NCBI RefSeq assembly: GCF_001612765.1
Contig: NZ_BDBB01000020.1
Coordinates: forward strand, 62,001 to 126,000
From: Nocardia arthritidis NBRC 100137
Lineage (GTDB): Bacteria; Actinomycetota; Actinomycetes; Mycobacteriales; Mycobacteriaceae
Direction of reading: 5' to 3'
Length of the DNA stretch: 64,000 nucleotides
Shown: positions 8,593 through 16,846 of the stretch, piece by piece
Position numbering within the stretch: position 1 is the stretch's first letter
How the letters are laid out: the number at the start of each line of letters is the position of its first letter
The notes under the pieces: model-generated
What the model was told of the DNA's origin: nothing
Databases searched by the model: none
Seen by the model: the letters and a program-made list of their open reading frames with translations, nothing else
Position numbers and translations under genes: made by a program

Positions 8593-9288
8593 TCACTCTA
8601 GACTTCGCCCTTCCCAATTATGAACGAGCTCGAGAAGCATTCGCGCGAGCGGTTCAGGATGGGTGAGCATCACATTGTGCGGGCCGTCCAGCGCGAACGT
8701 CGGGTAGCCGAGGGCCGCGCCGAATTGTTCGAACGGGTAGGTCTGGGGCCTGCAATAGATGGCGATGCCGGGAATCCGATCGACCGCACCGCTGAGGTCG
8801 GTGGCCTCGGTGAACGTACGCAACGACTGGGGGAGCAGGCGAGCAGCCAGCCAGTCCGCGTGGTCGGTGTCGACGATGCCGAACGCCGCCGGGGGTGGAG
8901 CCGGGATCTGCCATCCGTCTCCCCGCGATTCGGCCGCCGCGCGGATGGTCTGCACGAACGGGTCGGGCGCCAGGCTGAACATGCTGGCGCCGTCTGCCCC
9001 CGCCCAGCCGTCCACGAGGACGATGTGGCCGACGGCATCGGGCCGCAGGTCGGCCGCCTCCCGGACGACCAGGCCCGAGTAACTGTGTCCGACCAGCACA
9101 AGCTCGTCATCCGGCGCTGCGTCCAGGGTGGCGGCGACGATGGCGGCGTGATCGTGTAGACCGTAATCCCCGACTGAGCTGAGATCCGGGGTGAGGGTGT
9201 GCGCCCCGGCGGCTTGCAGCAGCGGGGCGACACGCTCCCAGGCCCACGGGCCGTGCCAGGCGCCGTGGACGAGAACGAAGGTGGTCAC
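8593..9288 (-). CDS. Alpha/beta hydrolase
   Basis: A 231-residue alpha/beta hydrolase of the small esterase type. It begins with the oxyanion strand FVLVHGAWHGPWAWE, has the nucleophile elbow GHSYSG at about residue 72, and ends with the histidine region LDGPHNVMLTHPE. The frame is open much further upstream inside the neighbouring gene; the GTG at 9288 is chosen because AGGAG lies eight bases before it and it starts directly with the first strand. It sits 11 bases after the luciferase-like gene and 4 before HxlR, so it is operonic and may hydrolyse the ester or lactone made by the monooxygenase; that link is inferred. Confidence 0.9.
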   Translation of the reverse strand: MTTFVLVHGAWHGPWAWERVAPLLQAAGAHTLTPDLSSVGDYGLHDHAAIVAATLDAAPDDELVLVGHSYSGLVVREAADLRPDAVGHIVLVDGWAGADGASMFSLAPDPFVQTIRAAAESRGDGWQIPAPPPAAFGIVDTDHADWLAARLLPQSLRTFTEATDLSGAVDRIPGIAIYCRPQTYPFEQFGAALGYPTFALDGPHNVMLTHPEPLARMLLELVHNWEGRSLE

Positions 9289-9299
9289 AGTGAATGCTC

Positions 9300-10229
9300 C
9301 TAACGAAGGAGGGGTAGCACCTGGTCGGCGAATTCCTCCAGGCCCTCGTCGTGGTCGTCGGTGGCCAGGCGGATGACGAGATGGCGTGCGCCGGCCGCGA
9401 CGTAGCCGGACAACCAGTCCGCGGCTTGACGTGCGGTCCCGGCGAACACCGCCTGGATCGATGCGATCAACTCGAGTGGCGCGTTGTAGTACCGCTCGAT
9501 GCTGGTCCGCAGGCGTTCGCGCGCCTTGTCCTGGTCCTCGTCCAGGCAAAGCGTCGCGTACAGGGCGGGGGTGACCGAGCGCGTTGCCGTCTGCTCGATA
9601 AGTCCCCGCTCGGCCGCATATGTCCGTGCCTCGGTCGGGTAGGGCAGCCAGCCGTCGGCGTGGCGGGCTACGCGCTGCAGCGCCGGTCCTCCGCTGCCGG
9701 CCAGCCATATCGGCGGGCCGTCCGGGCGCGTCGGTGGAGGGGCGAGCCGGACGTCTTCGAAAGTGAAGTGCTTGCCCTGGTAAGACACCGCTGTGCCCGA
9801 CCAGAGTCGCCGCATGATGTCGATCGACTCCTGCATACGGCCGATGCGTCGGGCGAAATCGATGCTGAGCGCGGCGAATTGGGCCTCGGTATTCGGGTTG
9901 GGGAACCCGCCGCCCATGCCCGCGATCAACCGCCCGTTCGATAGCCGGTCCAGTGTGGCGAGTTGATGTGCCAGCAGGATCGGATGGCGCAGCGCTGGCA
10001 GCAGTACCGCAGTGCCGAGCGTGACCCGCTCGGTGGCCTGGGCCACGGCTGCCAGCAACAGCAGCGGATCCGCGCGCGGCCTGGTCACCGGACTCTCTCC
10101 CGCCCACACCGAGTCCAGTCCCAGCTCTTCAGCCCGCCGCGCCTGCACGGCGAGCCGTCCTGGTTCGTGTTCGCCTCGCACAGTCTGATCGCGCGTCGGC
10201 ATCAGATAGCCGATCTCCAGCCTGGTCAT
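9300..10229 (-). CDS. Luciferase-like (LLM class) flavin- or F420-dependent oxidoreductase
   Basis: A 309-residue bacterial-luciferase-like TIM-barrel oxidoreductase. It opens with EIGYLMPTRDQ, has the WAGESPVTRPRADPLLLLAA block and the VTLGTAVLLPALRHP strand characteristic of the family, and the GPPIWLAGSGG loop that binds the cofactor phosphate. Such enzymes use reduced FMN or coenzyme F420 to oxidise or reduce organic substrates; the two cannot be told apart here. A strong AGGAGGTGAC precedes the ATG. First gene of the leftward unit with a hydrolase and an HxlR regulator, divergent from ohr about 100 bases away. Confidence 0.92.
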   Translation of the reverse strand: MTRLEIGYLMPTRDQTVRGEHEPGRLAVQARRAEELGLDSVWAGESPVTRPRADPLLLLAAVAQATERVTLGTAVLLPALRHPILLAHQLATLDRLSNGRLIAGMGGGFPNPNTEAQFAALSIDFARRIGRMQESIDIMRRLWSGTAVSYQGKHFTFEDVRLAPPPTRPDGPPIWLAGSGGPALQRVARHADGWLPYPTEARTYAAERGLIEQTATRSVTPALYATLCLDEDQDKARERLRTSIERYYNAPLELIASIQAVFAGTARQAADWLSGYVAAGARHLVIRLATDDHDEGLEEFADQVLPLLR

Positions 10230-10268
10230 GTCACCTCCTGATCGTCGCCAGGTTCCTGAGCCTAGCTA

Positions 10269-10297
10269 TTGACTTCCTGTTTTTGAAGTGCAAAATT
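10269..10297 (+). promoter_or_regulatory. Possible promoter/operator of ohr
   Basis: An AT-rich patch ahead of the Ohr gene contains TTGACT (10269-10274) as a -35-like box, and two short inverted repeats, CTTC...GAAG (10273-10288) and TTTTG-N5-CAAAA (10281-10295). The -10 box is not clear. OhrR/MarR-type control is known for ohr genes, but no such regulator gene is adjacent. Confidence 0.25.
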
Positions 10298-10327
10298 CAT
10301 AAGGCAGTAACAGAGAAGGAGAGTTTG

Positions 10328-10756
10328 ATGACAAAGGTGCTTTACCGGGCGCAGGCGCGTGTGGACGGAGGCCGGAATGGTCACGGGCGCACGTCCGACG
10401 GACAGCTGGACCTCGATCTGCGCCAACCCAAGGAATTGGGTGGTGACGGTGCGGGTACCAACCCGGAGCAGCTCTTCGCGATCGGGTACGCCGCCTGCTT
10501 CGGAACCACGCTCGCCCTCGTTGGGCAGCGCAACGAGCTCCGCGCCGACGACGCGGAAATCGACTCTTCGGTCGCGTTGATCCCTATCGACGGCGGCCGA
10601 TTCGAACTCGGCGTCGAGCTGCGGATCTCGCTGCCGTCGGTCACCGGCGAGCAGGCAGTCGGACTGGTAGAGACGGCCCACCAGGTCTGCCCATACTCCA
10701 ACGCCACGCGCGGCAACATCGACGTGACACTGGTGGTAAATGGCACCCAGCTGTGA
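10328..10756 (+). CDS. ohr: Organic hydroperoxide resistance protein (Ohr, OsmC superfamily)
   Basis: A 142-residue thiol peroxidase that reduces organic hydroperoxides in the cytoplasm, usually with lipoylated partners. Both catalytic cysteines are present: Cys57 in YAACFGT and Cys121 in HQVCPYSNATRGN, with the usual spacing. The length is normal for Ohr. The ATG at 10328 is preceded by AAGGAGAG; an upstream in-frame start would lie in the promoter patch. Transcribed alone and divergently from the luciferase-like operon. Confidence 0.93.
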   Translation: MTKVLYRAQARVDGGRNGHGRTSDGQLDLDLRQPKELGGDGAGTNPEQLFAIGYAACFGTTLALVGQRNELRADDAEIDSSVALIPIDGGRFELGVELRISLPSVTGEQAVGLVETAHQVCPYSNATRGNIDVTLVVNGTQL

Positions 10757-10918
10757 CATCGGCCCCGCTCGAGCACCGCTGAACGGCTCGTCACCGAGTT
10801 GGAGAAGGCGTTCGCCGCGGCGTTCGGCTCACCGAATCAGCCGGTGTGGCAGAGGAGTTGACGGATGGCGGTGAACAGCGTGCCGTGCCCGGGGGTCACT
10901 TGGGGGCGGCACCTTCGC

Positions 10919-11404
10919 TCAGCTCAGTGTGAACGTCGCCGTCCCCGAGATCTGCTCCATCTCCCTGTTGTTCGAGTCCAGCGCGACGATTCGGGCCTCC
11001 ACCCGGCCGACGCCCGGCGCCGTGCCGAAACCGACGATCACGCCGTCCATCGTGTCTTGGACGACACCGTTCACGACGCGGTGCTGTTGCCCGTCAGCGT
11101 ATCCGGTATCGAGGTTCTTGAAGCGCACAGCGACCTTCCAGTCCGAGCAGCTTTCCCCGGTCTGGGTGACGTTCACCCGTACGCCGAACGTTCCGGCCTT
11201 CTCCTGTCGCACGGTGACCGCGTCGATGATCGCGGCGCAGCTGGTCGGCACCAGGCGCGTCAGGGTCGGCGAGAACGGAAAGCCTGGGTCATGCGGTATG
11301 GCGGTGGATGGCGCTGCGAACCCGGCCATTCCGGCGGCGGTCACCGCTGCGATGACACCGGTTCGAGCCGAAAATCGTTGCGACTGTTTGCGATTGAAAG
11401 ACAT
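10919..11404 (-). CDS. Secreted protein of unknown function
   Basis: A 161-residue protein with a Sec-type signal peptide: basic start MSFNRKQSQRFSARTG, hydrophobic VIAAVTAAGMAGFAAP, and a likely cleavage after STA near residue 36. The mature part is about 125 residues with only two cysteines (TSCAAI and ESCSDW), which could form one disulphide outside the cell, and a beta-rich pattern (VRVNVTQTG, VAVRFKNLD, ATFTLS) like a small immunoglobulin-like or lipoprotein-type fold. No lipobox is seen. It stands alone between ohr and a long gap. No family is recognised. Confidence 0.75.
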   Translation of the reverse strand: MSFNRKQSQRFSARTGVIAAVTAAGMAGFAAPSTAIPHDPGFPFSPTLTRLVPTSCAAIIDAVTVRQEKAGTFGVRVNVTQTGESCSDWKVAVRFKNLDTGYADGQQHRVVNGVVQDTMDGVIVGFGTAPGVGRVEARIVALDSNNREMEQISGTATFTLS

Positions 11405-12107
11405 GTCCGGTTTGTCGGGTCACCGGCAGTCGGTGTTACATCAGTCGTTGCGTTAGGAGAATCACTGTAACGTCTGGCATGGATACTGGTCAGGAGCTGA
11501 TCGGTCAGGACCGAAGACCGGTCCATCTCTTGATATCTCAGCTCCATCGCTGATCCGGCGGCAACGGCGACCAGTCACCGTCGACGCCGAGCTCGACCAT
11601 GCGGAATGCGAATAACACCGCTGCGGCGTTCGGAGCGCAGTGCACGCTCGGCGCGGTGATTGCGGGGCGGCGTCCAGCGCGGCGCAGGAGAACGCGGACG
11701 CCGTGACCACCCCGACCGGTTCCACCGCCACACCCACCAGGGATCCGTAGCGGTCGGCCGTCCGCTCGGCGCGGCGTGCGCCTCGAGCCACCGGCGCTCG
11801 AGGCCGCATCCGGGCGGCCATACCGCTGTCGACAAGTCGCTCGACCACGCCCGCTGGCCCCGATCGAGACACCCGACCCGGATCGGCGTGTCTTCTGCGC
11901 GTTCAGTCCGACGTCCCGCAGAAATTTGAGACAATTGATCCGGATGCACACAGGGTGAGCACCCGATTGTTTTCGCGTTCAACCCCCGACAACTGCCCGG
12001 CAGGAAAAATATGGGGCGCGAGTCGGCGATATCGAGCCGACGACTTGATACAGCGGCCACGCTCCGAACCATTGCGATGTTGGAGAGATCAGCGAAGGAA
12101 TCTGGGC
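11405..12107. other. Long gap with possible decayed coding sequence
   Basis: No intact gene is supported between the secreted-protein gene and the glycosyltransferase. On the minus strand two frames look protein-like in separate halves: one around 11680-11860 (containing TADRYGSLVGVAVEPVGVV) and another around 11540-11660 (containing AVLFAFRMVELGVDGDWSP), as if one gene had been frame-shifted. The family is not recognised and the reading is uncertain. The promoter of the carotenoid operon must lie in the right part. Confidence 0.3.
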
Positions 12108-13436
12108 ATGGCTCGATACCTCTTGGCAGCGAGTCCGATATCCGGGCATGTGGCGCCCATGCAGGCCGTCGCGGCTGACCTGAGACGGCGTGGAGATCAG
12201 GTGCGCTTGCTTACCGGAGCGGAGTTCGGCGCATCCACTCGAACGCGGGGTGTCGAATTCTCGGCGCTACCTCGGGATGCGGAGGTCGCACCCGCTGCAC
12301 TACCGCGTGGCAGGGCCTCTGATCTGCTTCGGCGGTGGCGAACCGGGCGGGCGGAGTTGCAGTCCGCTTTTCTCGCCCCGATCCCAGCGCAGTACCGTGC
12401 ACTATGCGCTGAGCTGGATCGCATGGACTTCGATGGCGTTCTGGTCGATGTGATGTTCACCGGGGCCATTCCGCTGCTCTTGTCGCAGCGAGAACGTCCG
12501 CCCGTGATAGCCTGCGGCGTCGTTCCGTTGATGTTGTCCAGCGCGGACTGCCCACCGTTCGGGATCGGTTGGCAACCGCGAGTGGGTCGTGATTACACGG
12601 CCATGAACCGGTTTGTGCAGCAGGTGCTGTTTCGTGGCGTCCAAGCGAAGCTCGAGGTGATCCTGCGCGCGCTCGACCTGGGGCCCGCGCCGGCCTTTCT
12701 GCTCGATTGGCCCCTGCTTGCCGATCGAATACTGCAGTTCACTGTGCCCGGATTCGAATATCCGCGACACGATCTGCCGCCGTCGGTGGTCTTCGTTGGA
12801 CCGATTCCGACTCCTGTCGCCATGGATGTCGCCATGCCGAGCTGGTGGCCCGCTTCGGATGATGCGAGAAAGATTGTCCATGTCACGCAGGGCACATGGG
12901 ACAATCGGTGTTTCGATCAGTTGCTCCGTCCGTCTCTGTCGGCGCTGAGCCAGCGCCCCGATCTACTGGTCGTCGCGTGTACCGGTGGCTCGCGCACGCC
13001 GATCGGAGCTTTGCCCGCGAACGCATATGCCGCCGATTTCATCCCTTATGACCGGCTTTTGCCACAGGTCGACGTGATGATCACCAACGGTGGCTACGGC
13101 GGCGTGAACGAAGCGCTGCGCTACGGAGTGCCGTTGGTCGTCGCGGGCGATACTGCGGACAAGCCTGAAACCGCGGCCCGCGTGGCATACGTCGGCGCGG
13201 GCATAGACCTCGGCACCGCCCGGCCGCGGCCCGCTGCCATCACAGCGGCGGTCGACACAGTGCTGGAGTCCGGCAGCTTCCGTGACGCGGCGAACCGGTT
13301 GGCGTTGGAAATCGCGAATCGGTCCCCCTTCGACGCCGTCGCGGCTGCATTGATCGAAGTGGCTCCCGGTCCTCGGCGCGGGGTATCCGCACCCGCCATC
13401 CAGGAATGGCATTCGAGGGCAGGGGGCGAAAAATGA
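12108..13436 (+). CDS. Glycosyltransferase (GT-B fold, MGT/GT1 family), probably carotenoid-modifying
   Basis: A 442-residue glycosyltransferase of the UGT-like macrolide-glycosyltransferase type. The N-terminal acceptor domain starts ARYLLAASPISGHVAPM, and the C-terminal nucleotide-sugar domain carries KIVHVTQGT and the donor-site TNGGYGGVNEALRYGVPLV. It would move a sugar from an NDP-sugar to a lipophilic acceptor on the inner membrane face. The ATG at 12108 (AAGGAA upstream) gives the normal N-terminus. It is the first gene of the rightward carotenoid cluster, about 120 bases before phytoene synthase, so carotenoid glycosylation is the likely job, which is inferred from position; other lipid acceptors are possible. 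Confidence 0.88.
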   Translation: MARYLLAASPISGHVAPMQAVAADLRRRGDQVRLLTGAEFGASTRTRGVEFSALPRDAEVAPAALPRGRASDLLRRWRTGRAELQSAFLAPIPAQYRALCAELDRMDFDGVLVDVMFTGAIPLLLSQRERPPVIACGVVPLMLSSADCPPFGIGWQPRVGRDYTAMNRFVQQVLFRGVQAKLEVILRALDLGPAPAFLLDWPLLADRILQFTVPGFEYPRHDLPPSVVFVGPIPTPVAMDVAMPSWWPASDDARKIVHVTQGTWDNRCFDQLLRPSLSALSQRPDLLVVACTGGSRTPIGALPANAYAADFIPYDRLLPQVDVMITNGGYGGVNEALRYGVPLVVAGDTADKPETAARVAYVGAGIDLGTARPRPAAITAAVDTVLESGSFRDAANRLALEIANRSPFDAVAAALIEVAPGPRRGVSAPAIQEWHSRAGGEK

Positions 13437-13557
13437 CAACCGTTGCGGGCTACGAACCGCTGCGTCCGCCGGACGTGTTCAGCCACCGACGCCAGCGTGA
13501 AGTCTCGATCTCTTGTGCCCGCCGAAACCCGCCATTCGTTCTGCTGAGGAGGTGGCC

Positions 13558-14562
13558 ATGATGCGCACGGAACTCGACGCCGCCGGGATCACGGACCAGG
13601 GACTGCGGCAGTCGTATCGGATCTGCCGCGAACTCAATGCTCGCGAGGGGAAGACGTTCTTTCTCGCCACTCGGTTGCTCGCACCCGATCAGCGACCCGC
13701 TGTGCACGCGCTGTACGGATTCGCGCGGCGCGCCGACGATATCCTTGACGAATTCGACCCGTATTCGTCAACGGCCGACCGTGCTGCGCGATTGGACAGG
13801 CTGGCACGGCAGTTCGAAGCGGGGGACACCGGTGGTGATCCGGTACTGGCCGCAGTGCTGCACACCGCCGAGACATACCGGATACCGAATGCTCTGTTCA
13901 GTGCGTTCCTGGCCTCGATGCGTATGGATCTTTCCGTCACCGACTATCCGGACCGCGCCGCGCTGGATAGCTACGTCTACGGTTCGGCGGAGGTGATCGG
14001 GCTACAGCTGCTGCCGGTGCTGGGCACCACGGACCCGGTGGCAGCCGCGCCGTACGCCGCCGCCCTCGGCAAGGCATTCCAGCTGACGAACTTCCTGCGT
14101 GATGTCGACGAGGACCTGGCTCGTAACCGCGTCTATCTGCCCGCTGACGAGCTGGCCGCACACGGTGTGGACCGGGAGTTGCTGTTGTGGTGCAGCCGAC
14201 ATCGCCGAGGCGAGCCGCGAGTACGTCGCGCGTTGGCGGCACAACACGCGATCACCAGGAAGATCTACGATTACGCGCTTCAGGGGATCGAATTGCTCGC
14301 GCCTCGCTCGCGACCATGCGTGACGACCGCAGCGACGCTGTACGCAGAGATACTCGACCGCATCGAAGTGGCGGACTTCGAAGTGTTCGGACGACGGGCC
14401 AGAGTCGGAACCGGTCGCCGACTACAGGTCGGCGCGGCGGGCCAGCTGCGAGCGTGGTGGGTACGGCGATCAGCGAGAACGCCGCAGCCGAGCGCTTCGA
14501 GCGTCACGCCGGACGATTCCGCCATATCGCTCGATTCCGCCGATCCGCGCGAACACACGTGA
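13558..14562 (+). CDS. crtB: Phytoene synthase
   Basis: A 334-residue trans-isoprenyl diphosphate synthase that joins two geranylgeranyl diphosphates to phytoene, the first committed carotenoid step. Both magnesium-binding aspartate motifs are visible: RRADDILDE (residues ~58-65) and RDVDEDLARNR (~181-191). The start follows TGAGGAGGT with five bases spacing; a second ATG is the next codon. The C-terminal ~30 residues are a poorly conserved Ser/Arg-rich tail. It is followed nine bases later by the first lycopene cyclase half. GGPP synthase (crtE) and phytoene desaturase (crtI) are not in the window. Confidence 0.95.
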   Translation: MMRTELDAAGITDQGLRQSYRICRELNAREGKTFFLATRLLAPDQRPAVHALYGFARRADDILDEFDPYSSTADRAARLDRLARQFEAGDTGGDPVLAAVLHTAETYRIPNALFSAFLASMRMDLSVTDYPDRAALDSYVYGSAEVIGLQLLPVLGTTDPVAAAPYAAALGKAFQLTNFLRDVDEDLARNRVYLPADELAAHGVDRELLLWCSRHRRGEPRVRRALAAQHAITRKIYDYALQGIELLAPRSRPCVTTAATLYAEILDRIEVADFEVFGRRARVGTGRRLQVGAAGQLRAWWVRRSARTPQPSASSVTPDDSAISLDSADPREHT

Positions 14563-14571
14563 GGTATTGGT

Positions 14572-14925
14572 ATGGACCATTGGCGTTATCTCCTTGTTCT
14601 CGTCGCCTGCCTGGCGCTGACCGCTCCGCTGGAGTTCCTCGGTCCGGGTGTCTACCGCAGGCCGCGGCTGCTGCTCGGCGCCCTGCTGCCCGTGGTCACG
14701 CTGTTCGTGGTCTGGGACCTGGTGGCGATTGCCGCCGGTGTGTGGGATTTCAACCCCCGCTATGTGCTGGGCGTGTTCTTGCCCGGGGCGATTCCGTTGG
14801 AGGAGCTGCTGTTCTTCCTCGTTGTTCCGCTGTGCGGAGTGCTGACCTACGTCGCGGTCGAAACGCTGCTGGGTGCGAGCCGCCGCCGCGGCAGCAGAAG
14901 CGCGGTGAAAGGGCTGCGACGATGA
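14572..14925 (+). CDS. crtYc: Lycopene cyclase subunit (CrtYc type)
   Basis: A 117-residue membrane protein with three hydrophobic segments and the signature PLEELLFFLVVPLCG of the actinobacterial and fungal-type lycopene cyclase domain, in which the paired acidic residues are essential. It forms a heterodimer with the next gene product and cyclises the ends of lycopene. Its stop overlaps the CrtYd start by four bases (ATGA), ensuring equal synthesis. Whether the ring is beta or epsilon cannot be read with certainty, but the CrtU-like neighbour acts on beta rings, favouring beta-carotene. Confidence 0.93.
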   Translation: MDHWRYLLVLVACLALTAPLEFLGPGVYRRPRLLLGALLPVVTLFVVWDLVAIAAGVWDFNPRYVLGVFLPGAIPLEELLFFLVVPLCGVLTYVAVETLLGASRRRGSRSAVKGLRR

Positions 14926-15254
14926 ACTCGGTGGGTTGGGGGTACACGCTGCCCGCCGTCGTGGCGGTCGTGGCGGTGTGTCTGGTCGAGTGCGCGCTGT
15001 TGCGGACCGGGCTGTTCCGGCGACCTGGCTACTGGTTGACGATGATGATCGTCCTGGGGTTTCAAATTCTCGTCGATGGGTGGTTGACCAGGCTCGACGC
15101 GCCGATCGTGCGGTACAACCCGGACCACATCCTCGGGCTCCGATTCCCCTGGGATATCCCGGTGGAGGACTTCTTGTTCGGTTTCGTCTTGGTGACCTCG
15201 GTGCTCCTGGGCTGGGAGCGAACCCGGCAGCGGCAGAGAGATGTGCGGCGATGA
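14922..15254 (+). CDS. crtYd: Lycopene cyclase subunit (CrtYd type)
   Basis: A 110-residue membrane protein with the partner signature of the heterodimeric cyclase: LTMMIVLGFQILVDGWLT, the conserved PWDIPVEDFLFGFVLV with the acidic pair, and three hydrophobic helices. It pairs with CrtYc in the cytoplasmic membrane. The start overlaps the crtYc stop and its own stop overlaps the start of the CrtU-like gene, both as ATGA, so four consecutive genes here are translationally coupled. Confidence 0.93.
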   Translation: MNSVGWGYTLPAVVAVVAVCLVECALLRTGLFRRPGYWLTMMIVLGFQILVDGWLTRLDAPIVRYNPDHILGLRFPWDIPVEDFLFGFVLVTSVLLGWERTRQRQRDVRR

Positions 15255-16846
15255 GACTGGATGCCTCGGCTTCTCGGCGCGGCGGGGATCCCCGGCGCGT
15301 GCACTATCCCGCAGCCGCGGGGTACCTGGACGTCGGCCGTGGCGGCCGGCGCCCGCGGGCCGTTGTCGTCGGTGCCGGGATCGCGGGCCTGGCGGCCGCG
15401 ACGGGGTTGGCCGAAAGGGGATTTCACGTCGAGGTCATCGAACGCGAACGGTACCTGGGTGGGCGTGTCGGCGGCTGGACCGAACAGCTTCCCGACCGTA
15501 GCGCGGTCGGAATGAATCGTGGCTTCCACGCCTTCTTCGCGCAGTACTACAACCTGCGGAAGCTGCTGGCCCGCGCCGATCCGCGGTTGCGCAGGCTGCA
15601 CCGCATCGATGACTACCCGCTCATCGATGCCGAGGGCCGCTGCGACAGCTTCCGCGATCTTCCGACCACCCCGCCTTGGAACGCCCTCGCCTTCGCTGTG
15701 CGCAGCCCGACCTTTCGAGTGCGTGATCTGTTTCGTATGGACCCGCGCGCTGCCGCGCCGCTGGCCGCGGTGTCGGTCCCGGACATCTACCACCGGATCG
15801 ATCACCTGGATGCGGAAACGTTTCTGCGTCGCGTCAACTTTCCCGACGCGGCCCGCCACCTCGCCTTCGACGTCTTCTCGCGCAGCTTCTTCGTCGCACC
15901 CCAGCACATGTCCGCCGCGGAGTTGGCCATGATGTTCCACATCTATTTCCTGGGTTCCAGCGAAGGCTTGCTCTTCGATGTGGCCGAGGACAATTTCGAT
16001 GTCAGTCTGTGGACACCGCTCGCGGACTATCTCACCGCGCCGCAAGTGCCCGAGCGGCCGGGCACGGTTCACTTCCACACGGGCGTGTCCATCAATCGCA
16101 TCGACACCGACGACCCGACCGGCTTCAGACTGGTCGACGACACCGACGCCGAGATGACCGCCGACGCGGTGGTCCTGGCCGTCGATATCACCGGGTTGCG
16201 CCGGATCGTCGCCGCGTCCCCCACGCTCGGCGATACGCCATGGCGTGCACAGGTAGCCCGAATGGGTGTCGCGCCGTCCTTCGCGGTGCACCGTCTGTGG
16301 CTGGATCAGCCGGTGCGCGCCGACCGCCCGAGCTTCCTCGGCACCGGAAACCTGGATCCGCTCGACAACATCAGCGTGGTGGACAGGTACGAGAAGCAAG
16401 CGGCGGTCTGGGCACGCGGTAGCGGTGGAAGCGTCATCGAATTGCACGCCTACGCCGTCGCGGATGAGATACCGGGAGCCGCGGCGCGTGACGAGGTGCG
16501 AGACCGGCTGCTCACCCGGCTGCACCATATCTATCCCGAGACCGCCGACGCCCGCATCGTGGGGGAGAACATGCTGTGGCGGCAGGATTGCCCACGGTTC
16601 GCCCCTGGAGACTTCGCTCGACGGCCGGTTGTCTCGACTCCGCACCCCCGATTGGTCCTGGCCGGCGACGGCATACGCGTCGACCTGCCGGTGGCCCTGA
16701 TGGAACGCGCCGCGACCACCGGCTGGATCGCGGCAAACACGCTGGTTCGTCAGTGGGCCGGCGCAGGGCACGAGTTGCAGACGGTCCCGAGCCAGGGCCG
16801 ATCGGCGATCCTGCGCACGCTCGCCACTCGCAAGGGGACGCGATGA
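15251..16846 (+). CDS. crtU: Carotenoid desaturase/methyltransferase-like FAD protein (CrtU, isorenieratene-synthase type)
   Basis: A 531-residue FAD-dependent enzyme. After a ~37-residue lead it has the dinucleotide motif AVVVGAGIAGLAAATGLAERG, then RERYLGGRVGGW, and ends with LAGDGIRVDLPVALMERAATTG. The latter is the pattern of the CrtU/zeta-carotene-desaturase branch rather than of CrtI, which ends with a different GAGTHPG-type loop. CrtU enzymes convert the beta-ionone rings of beta-carotene to aromatic rings (isorenieratene-type pigments). Its place between the cyclase and a Rieske oxygenase agrees with late ring modification. Naming as CrtU is a family assignment by eye; a general carotenoid oxidoreductase is the alternative. 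Confidence 0.8.
   Translation: MRLDASASRRGGDPRRVHYPAAAGYLDVGRGGRRPRAVVVGAGIAGLAAATGLAERGFHVEVIERERYLGGRVGGWTEQLPDRSAVGMNRGFHAFFAQYYNLRKLLARADPRLRRLHRIDDYPLIDAEGRCDSFRDLPTTPPWNALAFAVRSPTFRVRDLFRMDPRAAAPLAAVSVPDIYHRIDHLDAETFLRRVNFPDAARHLAFDVFSRSFFVAPQHMSAAELAMMFHIYFLGSSEGLLFDVAEDNFDVSLWTPLADYLTAPQVPERPGTVHFHTGVSINRIDTDDPTGFRLVDDTDAEMTADAVVLAVDITGLRRIVAASPTLGDTPWRAQVARMGVAPSFAVHRLWLDQPVRADRPSFLGTGNLDPLDNISVVDRYEKQAAVWARGSGGSVIELHAYAVADEIPGAAARDEVRDRLLTRLHHIYPETADARIVGENMLWRQDCPRFAPGDFARRPVVSTPHPRLVLAGDGIRVDLPVALMERAATTGWIAANTLVRQWAGAGHELQTVPSQGRSAILRTLATRKGTR

Noticed and set aside
10757..10861. Possible gene end (ERLVTELEKAFAAAFGSPNQ) just after ohr, in the same frame beyond its stop
   Set aside because: Only about 35 codons, no start and no recognised family; not enough to call a relic.
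14936..15250. Long open frame leading into the CrtU-like gene from inside crtYd
   Set aside because: It lies over crtYd in another frame; the ATG at 15251 with ATGA overlap gives a normal protein.
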